This document shows, one piece after another, positions 62,357 to 64,000 of a stretch of DNA of 64,000 nt. The stretch covers positions 2,170,001-2,234,000 of the forward strand of contig JADJQW010000002.1 of the NCBI GenBank assembly GCA_016712535.1. Direction: 5' to 3'. Made by a program: the position numbers and the translations under genes. Position 1 is the stretch's first letter. Every line of letters begins with the position of its first letter. The notes under the pieces were generated by a model. That model was not told where the DNA came from and ran no database searches. It worked only from the letters and a program-made list of their open reading frames with translations. This DNA comes from Flavobacteriales bacterium. Lineage in GTDB: Bacteria > Bacteroidota > Bacteroidia > Flavobacteriales_F > PHOS-HE28.

Positions 62357-63016
62357 ATGCCCTTCACAACAGCCTCCTCCCCTGCCCGCAAGGCTTTCCG
62401 CGATCATCCGCTGCTCAAGGCTTTCCTCATCTTCTTCCTGCTCGTTTGGGCCTGGACTTTCATCGGCACCACCGACCGCGCCAATTGGATCACGGAGAAC
62501 GCGCTCACCATCCTGTTCATCGGCGGGCTGGCCATCACCCACAAGCGCTTCAAGTTCAGTGATGCAAGCTACACGCTCATGTTCGTGTACATCCTGCTTC
62601 ACATCTACGGGGCCATGTACACCTATTCCGAGAATCCCATGGGCTACTGGCTCAAGGATGCCCTGCATTGGGAGCGCAACCACTACGACCGCATCGTGCA
62701 CTTCAGCTTCGGCTTCCTCCTCGCCTACCCGATGCGCGACTGGTTCATGAACCACTTCCAATGGCCGAATTGGGTGTGCTGGGTGCTGCCCGTGGAGATC
62801 ACCATGAGCTTCAGCGCGGCCTACGAGCTGATCGAGTGGGCCGTGGCCGACATCTTCTTCCCCGCGCAGGGCGTGGCCTACCTAGGCACCCAAGGCGATG
62901 TTTGGGATGCGCAAAAAGACATGGGGCTGGCCTTCAGCGGAGCGGTGCTGGCGATGGTGCTGGCGAGCATGGTGAAACGGATGAAGCCGCGTTCAAGCCC
63001 GATCGGAACGTCTTGA
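62357..63016 (+). CDS. DUF2238 (YjdF-like) inner-membrane protein
   Basis: The protein is 219 residues with about six membrane segments. Family motifs are visible: YTLMFVYILLHIYGAMYTYS, NHYDRIVHFSFGFLLAYPMR, and EWAVADIFFPAQGVAYLGTQ with GDVWDAQKDM. YjdF is an uncharacterised inner-membrane protein with conserved His and Asp residues suggestive of metal handling. The ATG at 62357 is preferred over a TTG at 62336. It lies 17 bases after the beta-barrel gene, so it is probably in the same operon. Confidence 0.85.
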   Translation: MPFTTASSPARKAFRDHPLLKAFLIFFLLVWAWTFIGTTDRANWITENALTILFIGGLAITHKRFKFSDASYTLMFVYILLHIYGAMYTYSENPMGYWLKDALHWERNHYDRIVHFSFGFLLAYPMRDWFMNHFQWPNWVCWVLPVEITMSFSAAYELIEWAVADIFFPAQGVAYLGTQGDVWDAQKDMGLAFSGAVLAMVLASMVKRMKPRSSPIGTS

Positions 63017-63021
63017 TCAGG

Positions 63022-63717
63022 ATGAGGCGCATGACAACCTTCCACGTTATCGCCCTTTCCGTGCTGAGCGTTGCGCTTACCGCGGAAACCGATGCCCAGA
63101 CGGCTATAGGGTATCACGTGGGCGGCGCATGGTCGGGAATGGCCAGTGCAAGTACCGTAGGCTATAGCAGTCGCCTTGTGCCAGCGGCAGGGGTTGCTTT
63201 CGAAGTACCGATCACGCGCTACTTGTCGCTCATGCCTGAGGCTGCCTACCACGTGCGCGGTGCGCGCGAATCCCTCAATTTCCTGGCTCGACGATACGGA
63301 TTGATCTGGAAGTTCAACTACATCGACCTCAATGCCATAGCCATCGTCAGAGTCGGCCAGAACCCGGTTCGCCCGCACTTCCTGATCGGGCCATCCTTCG
63401 GCCTATTGAACAGCGCATGGCTGCTTCACCTGCACGATAATGAGGTCATTGAAAGGGAATCGCTCGATGCTGAGCGAATGAAACTGGGCCGGACGCAATT
63501 CAGCTTGGTTGCGGGTGCGGGCTTCACCTTCCGCGTCGGTGGTCATCGGCTCATGGTCGATGGGCGATATGCCCATGGATTCACCGATCTTATGGGCGCG
63601 GCTACCGTAACGGACTCTTATGGCGTAGTCGTAAGGCAGCTGAGTGGCTACGAGCGCACTTACTCCTTAGATCTCGTGTATCTGCTCACGATCCCTGAGG
63701 CTCATCGGCCTAAGTGA
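63022..63717 (+). CDS. PorT-like outer-membrane beta-barrel protein (second copy)
   Basis: The protein is 231 residues with a signal peptide (VIALSVLSVALTAETDAQ). The barrel shows the same plan as the protein at 61704: ITRYLSLMPEAAYHVRG, FNYIDLNAIAIV (against RYIEVPLLLKV), PHFLIGPSFGLL and a C-terminal YSLDLVYLLTI. The two are distant paralogues. It lies 5 bases after the YjdF gene, closing a run of six same-strand genes from lptF/G. An ATG at 63031 is an alternative start. Confidence 0.8.
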   Translation: MRRMTTFHVIALSVLSVALTAETDAQTAIGYHVGGAWSGMASASTVGYSSRLVPAAGVAFEVPITRYLSLMPEAAYHVRGARESLNFLARRYGLIWKFNYIDLNAIAIVRVGQNPVRPHFLIGPSFGLLNSAWLLHLHDNEVIERESLDAERMKLGRTQFSLVAGAGFTFRVGGHRLMVDGRYAHGFTDLMGAATVTDSYGVVVRQLSGYERTYSLDLVYLLTIPEAHRPK

Positions 63718-63720
63718 GCC

Positions 63721-64000
63721 TCAGCGCTTCGTGCGCACTTTGCTCCAAGGCTTCACCTGCCAGGTAGCTGTTCCGGTGGCCACATGGTTGCCGGCGATGT
63801 CGTGCAATTCAACGGTGCTGGTGTAGTCCACGGACTCGGCTATGCGCAAAGGCGCGATCACCTGTTCCTCAATGGCGCTCGACAGGTCCGGTGCCGATGC
63901 GATGACACGTTGCTTGGCCTGGTAGCTGTACTGCATGCGCAGCTCGCGCAGGATCATGCGGTACTGCTTGGGGTCGAGGCGCTCGATCACCGCCAGCCCG
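63721..64000 (-). CDS. DUF4442-type (hotdog thioesterase-like) protein, C-terminal part
   Basis: The frame is open to the window edge, so the 5' end is missing; 92 residues are visible. They show MQYSYQAKQRVIASAPDLSS, then an extended strand VDYTSTVELHDIAGNHVATG and a closing TATWQVKPW. This fits the second half of DUF4442 hotdog-fold thioesterase-like proteins. The catalytic part is outside the window, so the call is tentative. It converges with the beta-barrel gene at a 3-base gap. Confidence 0.55.
   Translation of the reverse strand, partial: GLAVIERLDPKQYRMILRELRMQYSYQAKQRVIASAPDLSSAIEEQVIAPLRIAESVDYTSTVELHDIAGNHVATGTATWQVKPWSKVRTKR

Overview
The window is about 64 kb of GC-rich Bacteroidota DNA, most likely from an uncultured high-GC lineage near Flavobacteriales. 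The evidence is type IX secretion (T9SS) biology: type A and type B sorting domains, a PorP/SprF protein and a PorE-like protein. S46 dipeptidyl-peptidase, BshA (bacillithiol), BatA-domain protein, PorT-type beta-barrels and TAnnTTTG-type -7 promoter boxes agree with this. Genes are tightly packed, and neighbouring genes often overlap by ATGA.

Layout. 1-3.6 kb: end of an S41 protease, a DUF1573 protein, pterin dehydratase and an S46 peptidase. 3.7-7.4 kb: two secreted proteins. 7.4-28.2 kb: the dominant locus. An ECF sigma factor with a small membrane partner is divergent from a giant SprB-like adhesin gene of about 14.6 kb, followed by PorP/SprF, a PD40/PKD/OmpA protein and a BatA-domain protein. 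The adhesin carries 69 tandem 117-bp (39-codon) cysteine-rich repeats, and six single-base insertions inside the array break its frame. 28.2-41.7 kb: mostly housekeeping genes (dihydroorotase homologue, def, rlmD, a TPMT-type methyltransferase fused to a Rof-like domain, PyrR-like PRTase, aroK, tRNA-Lys, tRNA-Leu, a frameshifted CaiB/BaiF gene, bshA, a GT22-like enzyme, terC).

41.7-49.1 kb: a secreted WD40 protein sharing its C-terminal module with the 3.7-kb protein, then a PorE-like protein overlapped by an AsmA gene. 49.1-56.8 kb: rpsP, a GH20 hexosaminidase, a T9SS cargo, YqgE, and an operon with NTF2-like lipoprotein, rhomboid protease, gmhB and class IV aminotransferase, preceded by tRNA-Met. 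56.9-64 kb: a START-like protein with a histone-H1-like tail, LptF/G, two GT4 glycosyltransferases, two beta-barrels, a YjdF protein and a partial DUF4442 gene.

The theme is cell-surface construction: secretion machinery, its giant cargo, envelope glycan and lipid export, and outer-membrane proteins. The points most worth a second look are the repeat array with its frameshifts, the methyltransferase-Rof fusion, the H1-like/START-like fusion, the catalytically degenerate dihydroorotase and the shared twin NDRDPIL module. All identifications come from motif reading; no database search was run.
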